A DNA stretch of 64,000 bases, taken from the NCBI GenBank assembly GCA_018697195.1, contig CM031864.1:16256263-16320262 (forward strand), given 5' to 3'. This stretch comes from Certhia americana (Eukaryota; Chordata; Aves; Passeriformes; Certhiidae). Position 1 is the stretch's first letter. Every line of letters starts with the position of its first letter. The notes beneath the pieces are model-generated. The model ran no database searches. It was not told the origin of the DNA and was given only the letters and a program-made list of their open reading frames with translations. This document shows positions 12,101-25,500 of the stretch, piece by piece. A program made the position numbers and the translations under genes.

Positions 12101-15100
12101 CAAACTGCATTCAGGCAGAACTCCTATCAAAATAAACGGGAATCTCTCCTACAGCTCTGTTTCTGAAAATGCATACAACATGTGCATATCAAAGGTGACA
12201 GGCCCACATGCTTAAAATTAATCCCATATAAATTTGTGGGCTCAGAGGCTAAAGAGGGAGTACAAAACTGAGCCTTACAGGAACAGTGGCTCAGAGATTC
12301 CAAAAGGAATTGCTTATAGAAACTTACATTAAGACAGCAATGCTTAACTCTTCTAGATTCCTTTGAAAAATCTCTTCATTTACCCCACCTATTTCCTGAG
12401 TAGTTCAAGACTTCTGTGTGCCAGGAAAAAATCTTCACTGCCTTAACTATTCATGCAAAAGGATTCAAGCACTATATGAATAGTTTTGATCCAGATCAAG
12501 TTTTACACTTTATCAAATGGCATAAATATCTAATATGATAATGCTAGACCTATATTCATTAGTGCTTTAGTCAATGGGGACATATTTGCAACAGTAAGAC
12601 ACTGTCACTTCCGAGGGAAAAGATCATTTTGTGACAGGTAAATTATTGCTATATCTCATTAGGAATGTTATGTTCCTGTGCTAAGACATACCAATTGCAA
12701 AGTGGTAATCATCATAATAGCATCAAGATGTTGCTATATATAATCTAGAAATCAGAAGAATGTTTTCCCCTTGGGCCTGCACAGAAATTTCAGTGCAATT
12801 ATCAATACTTTACAATTAATTTCTGCTAACTTTTCCCCCATAAGTCAGTGGTGCACACCAATACCAAATAACCAAAGCATTCCTTTAGATGGGCAGCTCT
12901 TCAATATCCCAAGCTTATAAATGCCAGCTGTTTCTTTAGTTCAGAATCAGCTGTATCGGTGTCCTCTCATTCAGCAAGGAAATCCTAGAAACACTCCTGC
13001 CCAATGCTAGGGAGCACCAATAGTTCCATCTGACCTGAGGTGGTCCTGGACATCCCCTGTAAGCTCAGTTGCTCTTACATGCAATTCTCTGTCCACCAGC
13101 TATACTGTACCAATCTTGTGTGGGATTGGTTGTATCCATACTGACAGAAACAGAAATTTGAAACCTCAGATTTAGATTAGAAATACTGACAACTTTTCCT
13201 CCTGTTACACAGCTAAAATAAGGCACAAGTAATATAAATATTTCTAGTATCAGGCATTTAAAATGCAACTAAAATTTTCTGCAAAAAGGAAGTCAGTTCT
13301 TTCACCTTGTTTTACTGCATTGACAAAGGAACCCTTCATGGTTTACATTAGAGCATGTGAATGAAAAATTGCTATTACATATGTCAAAATGTTACATGAT
13401 AATTTTTTTTGAATCAGAGATTACACCACAAATATTCTTAATGAAGCCTAAAAACAGATAAGTGAATTTAAGCCTTTAATTCATTAAGAGCTTAACTTTC
13501 AAGGCTGAGAGACATACATCACTTCTGGGGAATTCTTAACAAATCTAAATTTTTCACCATGATAGGAAAATATGACAAGAGTAATAATATATGATATTAT
13601 ATACTGCTACACAACTTGGAAAAATTACATCTGCTACTGGATAGATGTGAAAAAAGTCTGTATTAGAAAACTTCCTGCTGGGTTACAAACATACATCAGT
13701 AATGGTTTGTTTTCAGCACAAGAAAAATTGCCATTGTCATATTCCAAAGTGAGTGTAAATTGTTTTATTATAAACTCCCTGTTGGAACCTTTTTAACTGA
13801 GAAATCATTCAATCTAAATTTATCTTTTCTCTGTGGCAATGCCACGTGTTGGTCATCACCAACTTTAGCCTCAATAAGATCAGTATTTCTAGAAAAGATA
13901 GACTGCATTCTTGATCTTAAGCAACCTTACCATACATTAACTCTTAGCTTGCCCTCATTTCCTTTGATTTGTAATTGAAGGCTCTCAGTTGCATAAAGAA
14001 AAGGCCTCATTGTTGTTTATTCATAATGCAGTCAGTCTCTACAAACTTCCGTCTGCTTGACAATTAGACATGTATGCATATGAAAACATACATTTCAGAA
14101 ACACTGAAAATTAGTGAAAACTATCCCCTATTTACATGACTTCCTGTAGCCTCAATAGAAATAAATCCTAGCCAGATTAGTAATGATAGATACACCTATT
14201 CCAGCTATCCTCCATTCACTTAAATTTCATTTGATTTGCAACAAAACTGACCTGCTTAAATAATACCACTTAAATGGATACAAAACCAATACCTATACTT
14301 TTTGGTTCTCCTGTTTCTACATCTTTTGCTCTTCCATCTTATCTTTACCACCTGATGGCAACAGGATAAGTGTCAAAGACTCAAAAAGAACAGTGAAGCA
14401 ACCACTCAGACATCATCCAGGTTTATCCAATTACCATAAGAAGGTATTATTATTGTCTCCAAGAGCTCCATCAAGGAAGGCTTTGTTGAGGATGTAATTT
14501 TTCACACTTAGTGCCATGAAATGTCAACCTGAAGCAAAATCAAATCCACCACACCTAATGTTATAAACAACTCCATTATACCAACAAGACCACAGCTGAG
14601 GAAATAGAATGAATCTAGGTCCCCAGTAAATACTTATCTGCTGAAGATTAAAAGTATTATACTTGAATTTACATGCATTGGAAATATTTTAAGGTTGATT
14701 TTCATATATACTCATCCGTCCACATTCAAAAAGGGATACAATTGTTTAAAACAAAACATTTCCTTTAATTTTCTTTAACTGGCAATTACAATCAAGGAAG
14801 GCATCAGACAACCCTTCCTACCCACTAATTTAACCTCTGGGGAATAGATATTTTGTATCTCACCACTCTTCACTGAAAACCTGGAGCAATTTCTATATTT
14901 TCTTTAAGAAAGGAAGTTGAAAAACATGTTACTAGAAACGGTGGGGATCCAATTTTTTCTGTATCCAGCTTCTCCATGTTCTCACTGACCAAAGTAACAG
15001 CCAGCTCAGTGTGACTTGCATTGGCAAGCCAAGCCAAGCCAGATGATAGGTGCTGTCTCAGAAGAAAGCAGAAGACAGTATTGCTTCTCTAATTATGCTC

Positions 15101-15286
15101 ATGAAGGCCATCCTTAAAGCATATAATTCATATCTCTTTTATAGGGTTTTCCAGAAGAGGAGATCTAAGACAGGGCATAGCATGTACTTTTTTTAAAATA
15201 AACGATTATTTACTGGATGGAAAAAACACCAGTCCTTTCAAATCTCTTTTTATAATGGGGTTTTTCCAGTTCTTCTTCTGCATCAA
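9181..15286. other. Gene-free AT-rich interval
   Basis: Nothing beyond short chance frames (at most about 97 codons, at 11,508-11,801 minus). No tandem repeat, LTR edge or RNA gene was recognised. A slightly more GC-rich segment at 12,950-13,075 might be an old mobile-element fragment, but I could not match it to a family. Confidence 0.55.
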
Positions 15287-15381
15287 GTTTGGGGTTTTGT
15301 TTGGGGTTTTTTTGTTGGTGTTTTGTTTTGGTTTGGTTTGGGTTTATCTTTTTTTTTTTTTTTTTGGGGGGGGGGGGGTGG
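15287..15381. repeat. G/T-rich low-complexity tract ending in T17-G13
   Basis: GGGGTTTTG-type words repeat irregularly, then 17 Ts (15,349-15,365) are followed directly by 13 Gs (15,366-15,378). Only G and T occur for most of the tract apart from one ATC, so the strand asymmetry is extreme. It is a likely sequencing and alignment trouble spot. Its terminal G run, together with the earlier GGGG runs, could support G-quadruplex or triplex structures. Confidence 0.9.
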
Positions 15382-18310
15382 TCATATCTGGAGAAAGTAG
15401 AAGCCGCAAGTGGTGAAAAATGATAGTTTACTTCATGTGACTGGGATATCTTCCCAATTAAGAAGGGAGTATGTCAATCATATTTCTGCAGTATGCAGAA
15501 ATTTAAGCATTTATCTGGAAAACAGGTGCTAGGATTATGGCTTTGACTCAGCTTAAATTGAGTGAGGGTTATTTCCTATAAGAGGAAAGAGAACCTGAGT
15601 TTGCTCCTCCTCCTGCCTCAGTGCTGTTTTTCCATTCAAAAGCATGGAATGGAGAAGCTGAAGAGTTCCTGGAGCAGACTGCTGCTCCCCACTGACAGCT
15701 GATGGGTCCCAGCTAGTCCAGCTGGGGCTAATTTAAGAAGTCACAGGTGCAGCAATAATCTAACAGCAGGAACTAAGTCATTGTGGCTACGCTTTTGGGT
15801 ATAGAACTGCAGCTACAGATTGAGATCTGTCTTGGGTATGAACTTACATCAGACCTGGTAAGACAGTTACAGTACATCTTCAGCAGGGACCTCAGAAGTT
15901 GGAGAGGAAGAGAAAATTTAGCTGTACTCTGAGTTTCAGACATATATATGTGTATACTGTGTTATTCTGGAGAACCCCTACTCTAAAATGAGATAAAAAT
16001 TAAGAATATTTGTAACAAAGAGCAGTGACTTTGGCTGCTACTGGCTTTTTTTCCTGTTGGGAAAAGCAGTTTGTGAAATATCATTAGACAGTTTCTTGTA
16101 ACTGCATGATATCTGTTTATTAAAACCCACTGATGTAACTAGGAAGCAAAACATTACATTTGCCAATAAAACCATTGCTAGAGAAAAGCACATATCATCC
16201 CAGCTATTATCTTCACAAGACTGTGTTCCAGAGAGACTTATATTGGGCCAGTGAATAATTTGTGGGTGTGCTGTTAAAAAAATTACTATCTCATGATATT
16301 CAAGCATAACTTTAAACCTCCTTTGGACAACCATCTAACAATGAAAACAGAGATTATGCATTTGAACATAAGAGCCTTAGAGAAAAATAAAAAGATTTTT
16401 TCTATTAATCCAAGTCAAGAGCAGTAACTATGCATACAGGAAATGCATCCAAAATGTGGTATGCTTAGTGGTAGGCTCTCACTTATCCCAAAGCTACCAA
16501 AACCCAAAAATCTCTTAATGAAGTACAAGTGTATAATTCAGACAGAAAAATGAAGGAAGTGTTCACCTTGTGAGAAAAGAAGCACAGAGACCCAATAAAA
16601 GGAGATATTAGAGATGGGGAATGAAAGCTAGGAAACCACCACAGATAAAATGGGATTTAAAAAAAACAGCCATACACATTTGATTTCTGAAAACTTTTGA
16701 AAAGTAGTTGAAAAAACAAAGGGGAAGAAATCAAAATAAAGCTTATTTTCTGACATTTCCCTGCCAAGACCAAAAAAATACAGATGGGGGAAAATAAAGC
16801 ATTATCTGAAATTGATGTGAACACACTAACTGACAGGCTGGAGAGTGAGTAACTGAAGAGACTTACAAGTTGAACAACATTCCAAGTGCTGGGAGAAATT
16901 ACTTGCACATTAATCATTCACCATTTGGGAAAGAATTAGAACACCTACCCACTCCTCAATGACCATAATGTCTGAGGTTTATTGTGGTGGGAATATAATT
17001 TAAATTAAAAATATGAGCAAGTGAAAAATATTTTGGTTCACAATATATTTCATGGCTATCATTTTTTTTCTACTAACATCAAGTGCTAGACAGAAGTACT
17101 CTTTTTATACCTGACTCACTTGTTGTATTTTGAAATTCAGCTAGTCAATCAATTTCTTTCTATCTACACACTTTAAAAAACATGTTTTGAATGAAAAATA
17201 TGCTTTTTAAGACTGCCTTTTTCCCATCTCCAATTTTGTTAATTCTAGCTGTTTGTTACAGCACAGCTGTAGTGCACTACAAACATGGGGGGATGGGGGG
17301 AAAGGGAGTGCTTTGGAAAGGGCATCTGGTTCAAGGTTAAGATGAGATAAAGCCATAACTTGCTTTAGACTTATCTATGTCTCATCTCAGCTGTGCGATA
17401 TGACCCTCTCTTCTTGCTGAGCTGCACTATCTGATGTTGATACTCTGTATCAGCTGACAGACTTCTTGAGCTTTATTCTTGCCACTGTGATTTCAAAAGA
17501 TGGCTACAACGAGGTTTGGACAATTATTTAGCAGACTGAAGGAAATTTGGAAATAAGTTTTATAGTAATGTATTTCACAACCATTAGACAGCTAAACCTG
17601 CATCTTGTAAAAAAATATTTATAATTATTATCAGTGAAATGAAGGTTTCAATAATTTCCAGTTCATTCTTAACTGTGTCTTGCTATTTTTATGTTAATTC
17701 AGACCATTTAAAATATACTCGACTGTTTGAAATGCCTAGTGGAACATTTTCAAAAGTAACTAATCAGAGAAACAACAGAAGCATAAGTTAAATTAGGAAT
17801 AATCTGCAGCAGAAACCAACTTTAGGGTCTTTATTTTAGGGAGCCAAACACCATCTTAAGCACAGGAAATGGCTAGAAAATGCAGAGCAAGTTTTGAGAA
17901 AATTTCAGCTGAATTCTGGAAGTACTAGGTAGTAATATTATCCAAGCTAGCAAATATCAAGAGGCTTTCAAAGGTTTTAGCTTTGGCCTACTTCAGTGCA
18001 AAAGCCATTATGTTGATTCCAGAATACTTTTGTCTTCTTGCATTACAGAAGCAGCTAACAGTTCTCTACCCTTAAACACTGGTCAGAGCTTTAAGCTTCA
18101 GCTGGAGTGAGTCCAGAGATGCTCACATCTGGTTTTATGCTTCAGTGACCACTAAGTCTCAGTAAAATAAGTTAATAGCTTGGATTTTGATCCTGTTTTG
18201 CTCTTGTGGCATAACAATTAAAAGAAATAGTCTTCTGTCTCCCACCAACTATCCTAAAATGTCTTCTTAAAAGAACATGTGCTTATTTATGAGAACAGCT
18301 TCAAGTAATT
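15382..18310. other. Gene-free interval
   Basis: No coding exon supported. A G-rich spot (GGGGGGATGGGGGGAAAGGG at 17,286-17,305) has two runs of six Gs and one of three, close to a G-quadruplex pattern. A moderately GC-rich stretch at 15,600-15,800 was examined for retroelement ends without success. Confidence 0.55.
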
Positions 18311-18346
18311 TAAATTTTGTGTTCAGAACAAAGAACACAAAATTTA
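18311..18346. repeat. Perfect 14-bp inverted repeat
   Basis: The left arm TAAATTTTGTGTTC (18,311-18,324) and the right arm GAACACAAAATTTA (18,333-18,346) are exact reverse complements around an 8-base spacer. It would fold as a stable hairpin on either strand. Pairing stops immediately outside both arms. The role is unknown. Confidence 0.9.
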
Positions 18347-18586
18347 CAGGTGAATTCCACTTACTTGCTTCTGCAGCATCCACACCTGACATACTTTGTC
18401 AGAGATTCTGACTTATAAATCTTAAGTTCATAGCAGATAACCATAGGCCCAGAAATACCATAACCATAAAATATTTGCTTCTGATTTGTTTTTCTCAATT
18501 TCTATTATTAAGCCTTATTAAAGAACAACTGGGAAAATGTTATGCAATATGCAAAATGTTAAGGTTTGGTAAAAATTTTTGCAAGG

Positions 18587-18618
18587 TATTTTTTGCTGTT
18601 TTTTGATAGCAAAAAATA
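18587..18618. repeat. Perfect 11-bp inverted repeat
   Basis: TATTTTTTGCT (18,587-18,597) pairs with AGCAAAAAATA (18,608-18,618) around a 10-base spacer. The arms are largely homopolymeric, so this is weaker evidence of selection than the repeat 270 bases upstream. Confidence 0.8.
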
Positions 18619-20263
18619 AATTTTCCTAAAAAAAAACCCTGAAAATCATTTATGGGCTATCCCCTGCTCTCTTTTCCACTCAGCATATAAATATTCAAGG
18701 CAAACCAAAGCTTAACCCCACATATTATGAAAACTATAATTTAAAATTTATTTATGTTTAAAATGACTTATAAAACCATTCTTCTAAACCTTAGCTGAGG
18801 TATCAGTTGCTTAAATATATTCATCACATTTAGCAGAATCCTATCATCTGTCCTCTTCCTATTTAATAAATAATTACTTTTGCCAGACAGAGGAGAATCA
18901 GAAGAGCTTTCTTTTGAGTTATTCACAAAGTGGTAAAATAACACATGCAGATATAGCAGCTGACAACAAAAGCAGGGTCAGTATTAGGACAAACTGGCCA
19001 AAAAGAGCAGCTTTTGGCATAATTTTAATCAGTCCTTGGGTACATGAAATGTCATGGAGTTTCATATGAAATGAAATTATCCCTTTCTCTTAGCTTATTT
19101 TTGTTCCAACTAATCCTCTAACTCTTTATTAAACATTATCTTTACCATCTGCTCTGGGTGAATGTTCAACACCTTGCAGAAGAACTCTGGGCTGATTGGT
19201 TTTTATGGGCAACATGATCTGAGTTTTATGCACATACTTAGGATTATATCAAGGACAAAGAGGATGAATAATCCATTAACTATAATAAGCAGGAACCCGT
19301 ATCAGTGCAGCTAGAACATGTGTTATGTTTCAAAAGCAAAAGATGAATTAGAGATATGTGGATCATAAAATACCCATAACCTAGGACCCTCTCTATACCA
19401 GGACATCATTTCCATACATGCACACTCCACTAAACAGCATTCCTGAAAGTGACGTTTCATTTTTGATGAATCAGACTTCATAGTGCTGAAATGGCATTTC
19501 CAGGCCTACAACATGCAAAGAAATAGCTCTGCTGAATTGAGCATTTCTTCTAAGATGGAACAGATGGTAGCAAAATATCTGCCCCGTGCACAGGTCTTTT
19601 AACCATATCTATATGGCCAAAAATAGAACTTTACTCTATTTTCATACTTTTAGAAAGCCTCTAAAATAAATCATCAAGGAACTGCTGCTATTTAAGTCAC
19701 AATTTTAAAATTTACACTTAAAAAAGCAATTGTAAAAAGTTAGTCAAATGTTGCTACCAATTAGATCCAATTATTGCTTCTTTGATTGCCACAAACACTA
19801 AAATAACATTATCACTATTAATTATGATATTTAATGTAATGTGTATCAGCCCACCAAGACTGCATTTGCCACAAAACACATAATTGTAAGAGTCTGGTTC
19901 CTTGCTTGCAATAGTTCATGTAATGCTCACCTTTTTCACCTTTCCACATGTTCTACAATAATTTGTCTTCCTCTGGCTAACCTTTCAGACCTTTCTGACT
20001 AACCTTTCAGAAGTATTTACCTTCTCTTCCACTATAAAGGTTTATGATCTCAAAATGAACAACAATTATGATGCTATTTGATAACAGCATATTAACAACA
20101 GAAAATATCTGGACAGTAAGTCTTTACTCATCTCCTTTGATGTAGGTTTGCACCATATATCCTTGCAGTATGCTCTAAGCTTTAATGACTGACTACTCTT
20201 CTAAACAATTTCAGCAACTTGTTGAGAATGATTTGACTCACAGTGAGCAGTATACTTCAGAAT
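18619..20263. other. Gene-free AT-rich interval
   Basis: No exon supported. A small tandem duplication with about a 22-base period is centred on CTAACCTTTCAGA at 19,978-20,012. Confidence 0.55.
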
Positions 20264-20318
20264 AGTATACTATATACAATATATATATACTATATATATA
20301 TAATATACTATATATGCA
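20264..20318. repeat. AT/TAC-rich simple repeat
   Basis: Imperfect TA and TATAC repeats (GTATACTATATAC..., runs of five or more TA) lead directly into the hairpin at 20,319. The tract is almost free of G and C. Confidence 0.85.
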
Positions 20319-20368
20319 TGTATGGTATGATACAGCAGATACAGTATACTGCTGTATCATGCCATACA
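20319..20368. repeat. Fully paired 20-bp hairpin, pre-miRNA-like in size
   Basis: The left arm runs from 20,319 to 20,338 and contains GTATGGTATGATACAGCAG. The right arm at 20,349-20,368 contains CTGCTGTATCATGCCATAC. They pair over 20 positions around the 10-base loop ATACAGTATA. The one non-Watson-Crick position is T opposite G, a G-U wobble in RNA read from the + strand. The total length (50 nt) is shorter than a usual animal pre-miRNA (about 60-70 nt) and the stem lacks the usual bulges. Its position at the end of an AT repeat may instead point to a palindromic expansion or a small foldback element. It is not tied to any gene in this window. Confidence 0.85.
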
Positions 20369-22444
20369 CCAAGGGAAGGATCAAGGTTCTCCACTGGTAT
20401 AAGTCATCTGAATTCTGTTGAATTCAATAGAATTGTGTTGATTTGAGTTAATGGTGTGATCTATACACTTTTAGAATCAGTGAAACAGTAAGGACTCTGA
20501 GAGAGGTAGTCATTACTAACTGGATATGTTGCTAAAGACCATGAGAATTGTCCAGCTGAAAGCTTTGATAGGCAACAGAAGGATGTATTAAATCCCAGTA
20601 TTCAAACCTCAGTACTACACATGCTTTGGCTGGCCAGAGACCTTGACTTCTTTACCTGTTCCTGTTGTACACACTAGGGGAAAAACAAGTTTAGAAGCAA
20701 ATCACAGAAACCACGCTCAATGAACCATGCTCCAGACCACTGCCCTCATAGCTCACTGGATTAGAGAGAGATCAGATTAGACAGAAGATCATTTACTGTG
20801 TGGGGACCTGCTCAAGTTGCTTACCCTAATCTAAATCTCAAGTGTGCTAAGCAAAAGATGAAAAGCTACACAATAATTGCATAGCTCAGGTTCTTGGTAA
20901 ACTTTCTTTCCTCTACTTCCAGACTAGTGACCAGCTTATAAACAAAACCTAGTAATAAATAAAAAATAATACAGCTGAAAGAGCCCAAAATAGCATTATA
21001 CTAAGCTACAAACAATAATCTAGTATCTTCCTCTCCAATTCCTCTAGCCATGGGCAGCATTCAGTGATAGTCACAGGTGGGCAAGGAAGAATTTCCCATG
21101 TAAATAATTAGCTGCTTAACACACCCCCAAGAGTTCTCCCTAGACTAACAAGTCTCTGTGAATCCTCCAGTTCAGAATACAAAATTCATTATTAAATGAT
21201 ATATATAATATTCAGAGCAAATCTCATCTTAGGTAGGATATTACTATTCTTAAATAGACAAGAAAAATGGGTTGCAAACATTCAAGTCTAGTCAGAGGCC
21301 AGTGCCACTTGGTAGAAGACAACCCTATCAGCTGCCATCCTAAACACTGAATTTCAAAGACTCTTTAAAAGTACAGGAGGGAGTTACTTATTCACTGTTA
21401 ATGCTTTCATTACTTTCAAACCTCTTTTTATAAAAGTAAATTAAAGCTACTTCCCAGTGCCAATTTTCAACCCAATGTGAATTTTAAAAAAAAAGGTAAA
21501 TGTAGTGTTCATTCTTACAGCAGAAAGTGCCTCTCCCCTCCCTGAATCTTATTATATACACACATGCATGATTGTGCTGAGGTAGAAAGACAGTGGAAGA
21601 TGAAGAAAAATCTTCTCTAAAATAACAACTTTGAAAATAAAAAGAAGAGGAATGCAAAAGAGTTATGTAAAATGTTAAAGGGTAATAAAGATTTTATATA
21701 CATCTTAACTGTTAGCATGAGTAATACACAAAATGGATTTGTTTTAGGTTACCAGCTTTTATCCAGATTATCCAGACTATCAGCATCTGGTTTAAGTCCC
21801 CAATGTAACCATCTGCAGTAATGTCACACGAAGGATTAGCCTTATCTGACATTTGTAGTGAATATATGGATGGAAGAAGAGGAAGGAGTGTGACATAGAG
21901 TACAATTGTTAAACCTTAAAATCAGGTGAAACCACATCTTTATTTGCTGATTCTAGCCATGGAGTTATTTTACTTTTCAAACATTCGTATATGTATTGAA
22001 AAACAACACATCCTCATTGATTTTTTAAAGAAAAGCAGGCAAGCTGAGAAAGAATATTTTTATATTTGACCTTTTAAACATAATTAGAACATTAAATAAA
22101 AATAAAGCCTACTTCACCATGTTCAGTTATGACAGATGGGTATGATCACAAAAACATCAAAGGCAGGCTTATCCTAATCCTGTAAAGTGGTAAGTGCCTC
22201 CTGAAAGGTCCAGAGTGCCTTCTAATCCTACAGAGGATAGGCTGCAAGTGCATCAAGAGGTAATGGGACCAAGTAACAGAGGTAATGGTGGGTTTTGCTG
22301 ACCACATGAGGAACAGTTTGCATTAAAAAGATCTGATACATTAGGAAATATCCTGATTTATCTAAACAGAGAAATCAGAAAACGGGAAGATGCATTTATT
22401 CTCCACTCTCTGTAAGTTAGTCCCATATCATGTAGCCCTAATTC
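20369..22444. other. Gene-free interval
   Basis: No exon, tandem repeat or element edge supported. Short AT-rich tracts occur, for example TATATATAAT near 21,200. Confidence 0.55.
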
Positions 22445-22570
22445 AGAAAACCTGGCTTCTCTTCCAGGCTTTGTTATTTGCATAAAATTGCACAGTGCCC
22501 CAAGTCAATATATTTACCCCTTGGCATCAGTGTCTTCTTTCCATAGATCGTGAAACTGAAGTGACCTCTT
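22445..22570 (+). mobile_element. Probable ancient MIR SINE fragment
   Basis: The order of words follows the MIR core and 3' part: CCTGGCTTCTC, then a CAAGTCAATATATTTACCCC segment corresponding to the consensus 'caagtcacttaacctc', then GGCATCAGTGTCTTC and CATAGATCGTGAAACTGAAGTGA corresponding to 'tgcctcagtttcctcatctgtaaaatggggat'. It is highly diverged, as expected of this amniote-wide SINE. The assignment is by eye and could be wrong. Confidence 0.4.
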
Positions 22571-25500
22571 CTCAACAGATCATGAAGTTTGCAAAATTGA
22601 CAAGACATAAGAATCTACATCCATGACTAGTTTTAATGCACTGAATGCATGATGAAAAATCTGGGATTTAAAGCAGAAAGAAAAACTCAAATCCTACAAA
22701 CTATTTTGATTTGACGGTTTCTCCTTCAGGTGCAATCAAATTTTTAGGACAGGGAAAAGGAGAATGAAGGATTCTATCAACTTAATGCAGGTACCACTAC
22801 CTTTGGAAGAACAGCTGAATTGGAATGACTGCTGATCAGGTCAAGTCCAACAAGAAGACTCCTTTTTTATTCAAAAATGTCCAGGTGAAAGGTCTCAGTG
22901 AAGATTGGGCTCTGTATTTTGAGGCTAGGTGATATGTGAACACAGTACTGCAGTGGAGTGTAGCAGCTAAACAAACAAGGTATGTTGCAACAATGCCAAC
23001 CACTCCTCCTGGTTTAAAACAAGCTTGCTAAGTCACACTGCAAAAGTACCTTGTGCAGTCACAGACAGTATCTAGTGCAGCCTGAGAATTAAGCCTCAGC
23101 CATTTTTATCTCATCACAGTGAAACTCTAGAATGGTCCCACTGGTCATACAAGACATGGGTATCTTATTTCCTTTGATGAAAAAGCCAGAATTAATAGCT
23201 GATATTAAAAAAGGGCTTCTTCATATGTGTATTATTAGATGTCACATGTTCATGAAGCTCAAGCTTGGAGTTTTTTTCAGGTATCCAGATACCTGTTACC
23301 AGGCAGAGTGTCACTAATGCCTACATTTTATAAATTTGCATGAGACATTTTTATAGCACATGCTGTATTGGCACCATTGCCCAATAGTGCATGCAATTAC
23401 TTTGTTGTTGCAGTTGTTGCTGAGGGCCAAGCTCTAACAAATTAAATTTAGAGAAGGGAAATAGGCTTATATGCAAATGGAATTAAATGCTGACACAAGG
23501 ATAAAACAGCCCTGGATTTAGACAGAGCTCTCCCCCCGACTTTTTAACCAATCATTAGTTTTAAATTGAACAGACAGATTCATCTTTGATTTAACTCCAC
23601 TGTAATCAATGGAACTGCAGCAGGGATGAACCCAAAGCAATATGTTTTTGACAGGTTTTATGCAGTGGCTATCCAGAATGAAGTAGATGAAACAGATTAA
23701 TTTTTTTGCCTATAATTTATGAAATTATTTCACCGTCCCCAAATCCCTACATCAAGGAAATTAGTTGGGGCATAAAAATGGATAAAGTAGGCAATTGCAT
23801 GACAAATACCAACTGCTGACCACAGGCTCTGTACCCAAATATGCAAAGCCAAAATTTTTATCTGACTTACCTGTGATCTGGAACAAGCTCCCTAATGGTG
23901 TCAGTACAGCTGGATAATTGCACGGTTTCTCCTCAATGTCACTTGAGCTGCATAAAAAGAATTAATTACATTTACTATCTCTATAATATTAGTACCGCAT
24001 ATAAATAGTGGCTGAACTTAGAAAATTATGTTCTTTGGTGATCTATAGAAGTTCTAGAAGGAATAAAGACTGTTGATCTGATCATTGCATTATACAAGAA
24101 ATGAATTTCAGTAAATTTTTAGAACCCTTGGTTGCATTTTGTGCCTTTGTTACATGACTGGTCCTAGCCATTGCTTCCTCCCTCTCTGTCTCCACTGGCA
24201 CATCTTGTGAGAAGAATAAACTGTTTATCAAAATACTTAGTAAATTAATATAGGACCAAAGGACACTGACAACTGTATATAGAGCTAATGAGAACTAGGG
24301 ATTATTTCTCATACCAATATGACAAATCCTGATTTTTTTGGCACCTTGTTTTTCAGCATCAAGTCTTCATCATTTTTCTCTGTCTTCCTAGTTTTCCACT
24401 ACTTCTTTTCAGCTGACAGCTCATTGCTTATTCATTTATTCATTGTCTCATTTTTCTGGTTTTGAGGATTCTTTATTCAATGGCAAGTTCAGAGGTACAA
24501 CAGTTTGTCATTCCACACAGCCACTTCTCTGTACTAAAGCCACTAAATGATACAGAGAACTTCTGTATGGGTGTGTGGCTTTACCCTTCTTGTGTCACAG
24601 TTTCCACTCTTTCATTGTTTCTTCTTTCTCACTGTGTATGTACATGTAATGCAATTTTGGTAACTGCTAATGGTTAACCGACTGTACATGAAGGAAGCAT
24701 AAGACTTCCTGCTGGCTCCTATGGCATGCCATCAGCCTGAGTTTGCAGTTCATCTTGAAATGTCAGAGTAGGACAGTGCTTTTTATTTGGAGGTCCCCAA
24801 TAGGTCACTAAGGTAGCGTATTGTCAAAAAGTAAGTCCATGTATCAAACATTCATTAACTGCTGCAGTAGAGATATCCTCAGCTGGCAGAGTAGCCATGG
24901 GACTACAGGCACTCTATGCAAAGACAGCAAAGCACACAAATTTCAAAAAGCAAAAAAAATTTCAAAGCAAACTCAATTCAGATCAAACAGCCCTAGTGAA
25001 ACATGTATGTCCTTTTTATATCTTGTCTTACCTACATAAAAACAAGAGGTAGGAATTTAACAAAGCTTAGCATTGAACTTACTTTGGGGGGATTACTGAT
25101 CTTTGTTTACATTTCCTGTTCTGTAGCAAATCAGTAGGCACACAGCTAAACAGTGCTTATCAGTACTATTGCACTAAACAGAAGTACTTGAATCAGGTCT
25201 AAAGCACATACAAACTTCTCTTCCTTTCTTCAAATCTACGTACTTCCTCCAAAAGCATAAAATAGGTATTTGTTACAACCGCATTTTGATCACTAGACAT
25301 TTTTGAAAGTATAATCAGAATTACTTTGGCAACATGTAGTACTGTGAAAATATATACAACAGAGAGAATTACTGTGGCATCACGTATTTTAATGCAAAAC
25401 TAGTTCAAAGAAAAAAAGTTATGAAAATATAAGTCAATAAAAGGTGAGGAAAGCAACTGCTTTTATAATGCACATCCAGCCTTAAAGATAATGAAAAGAT

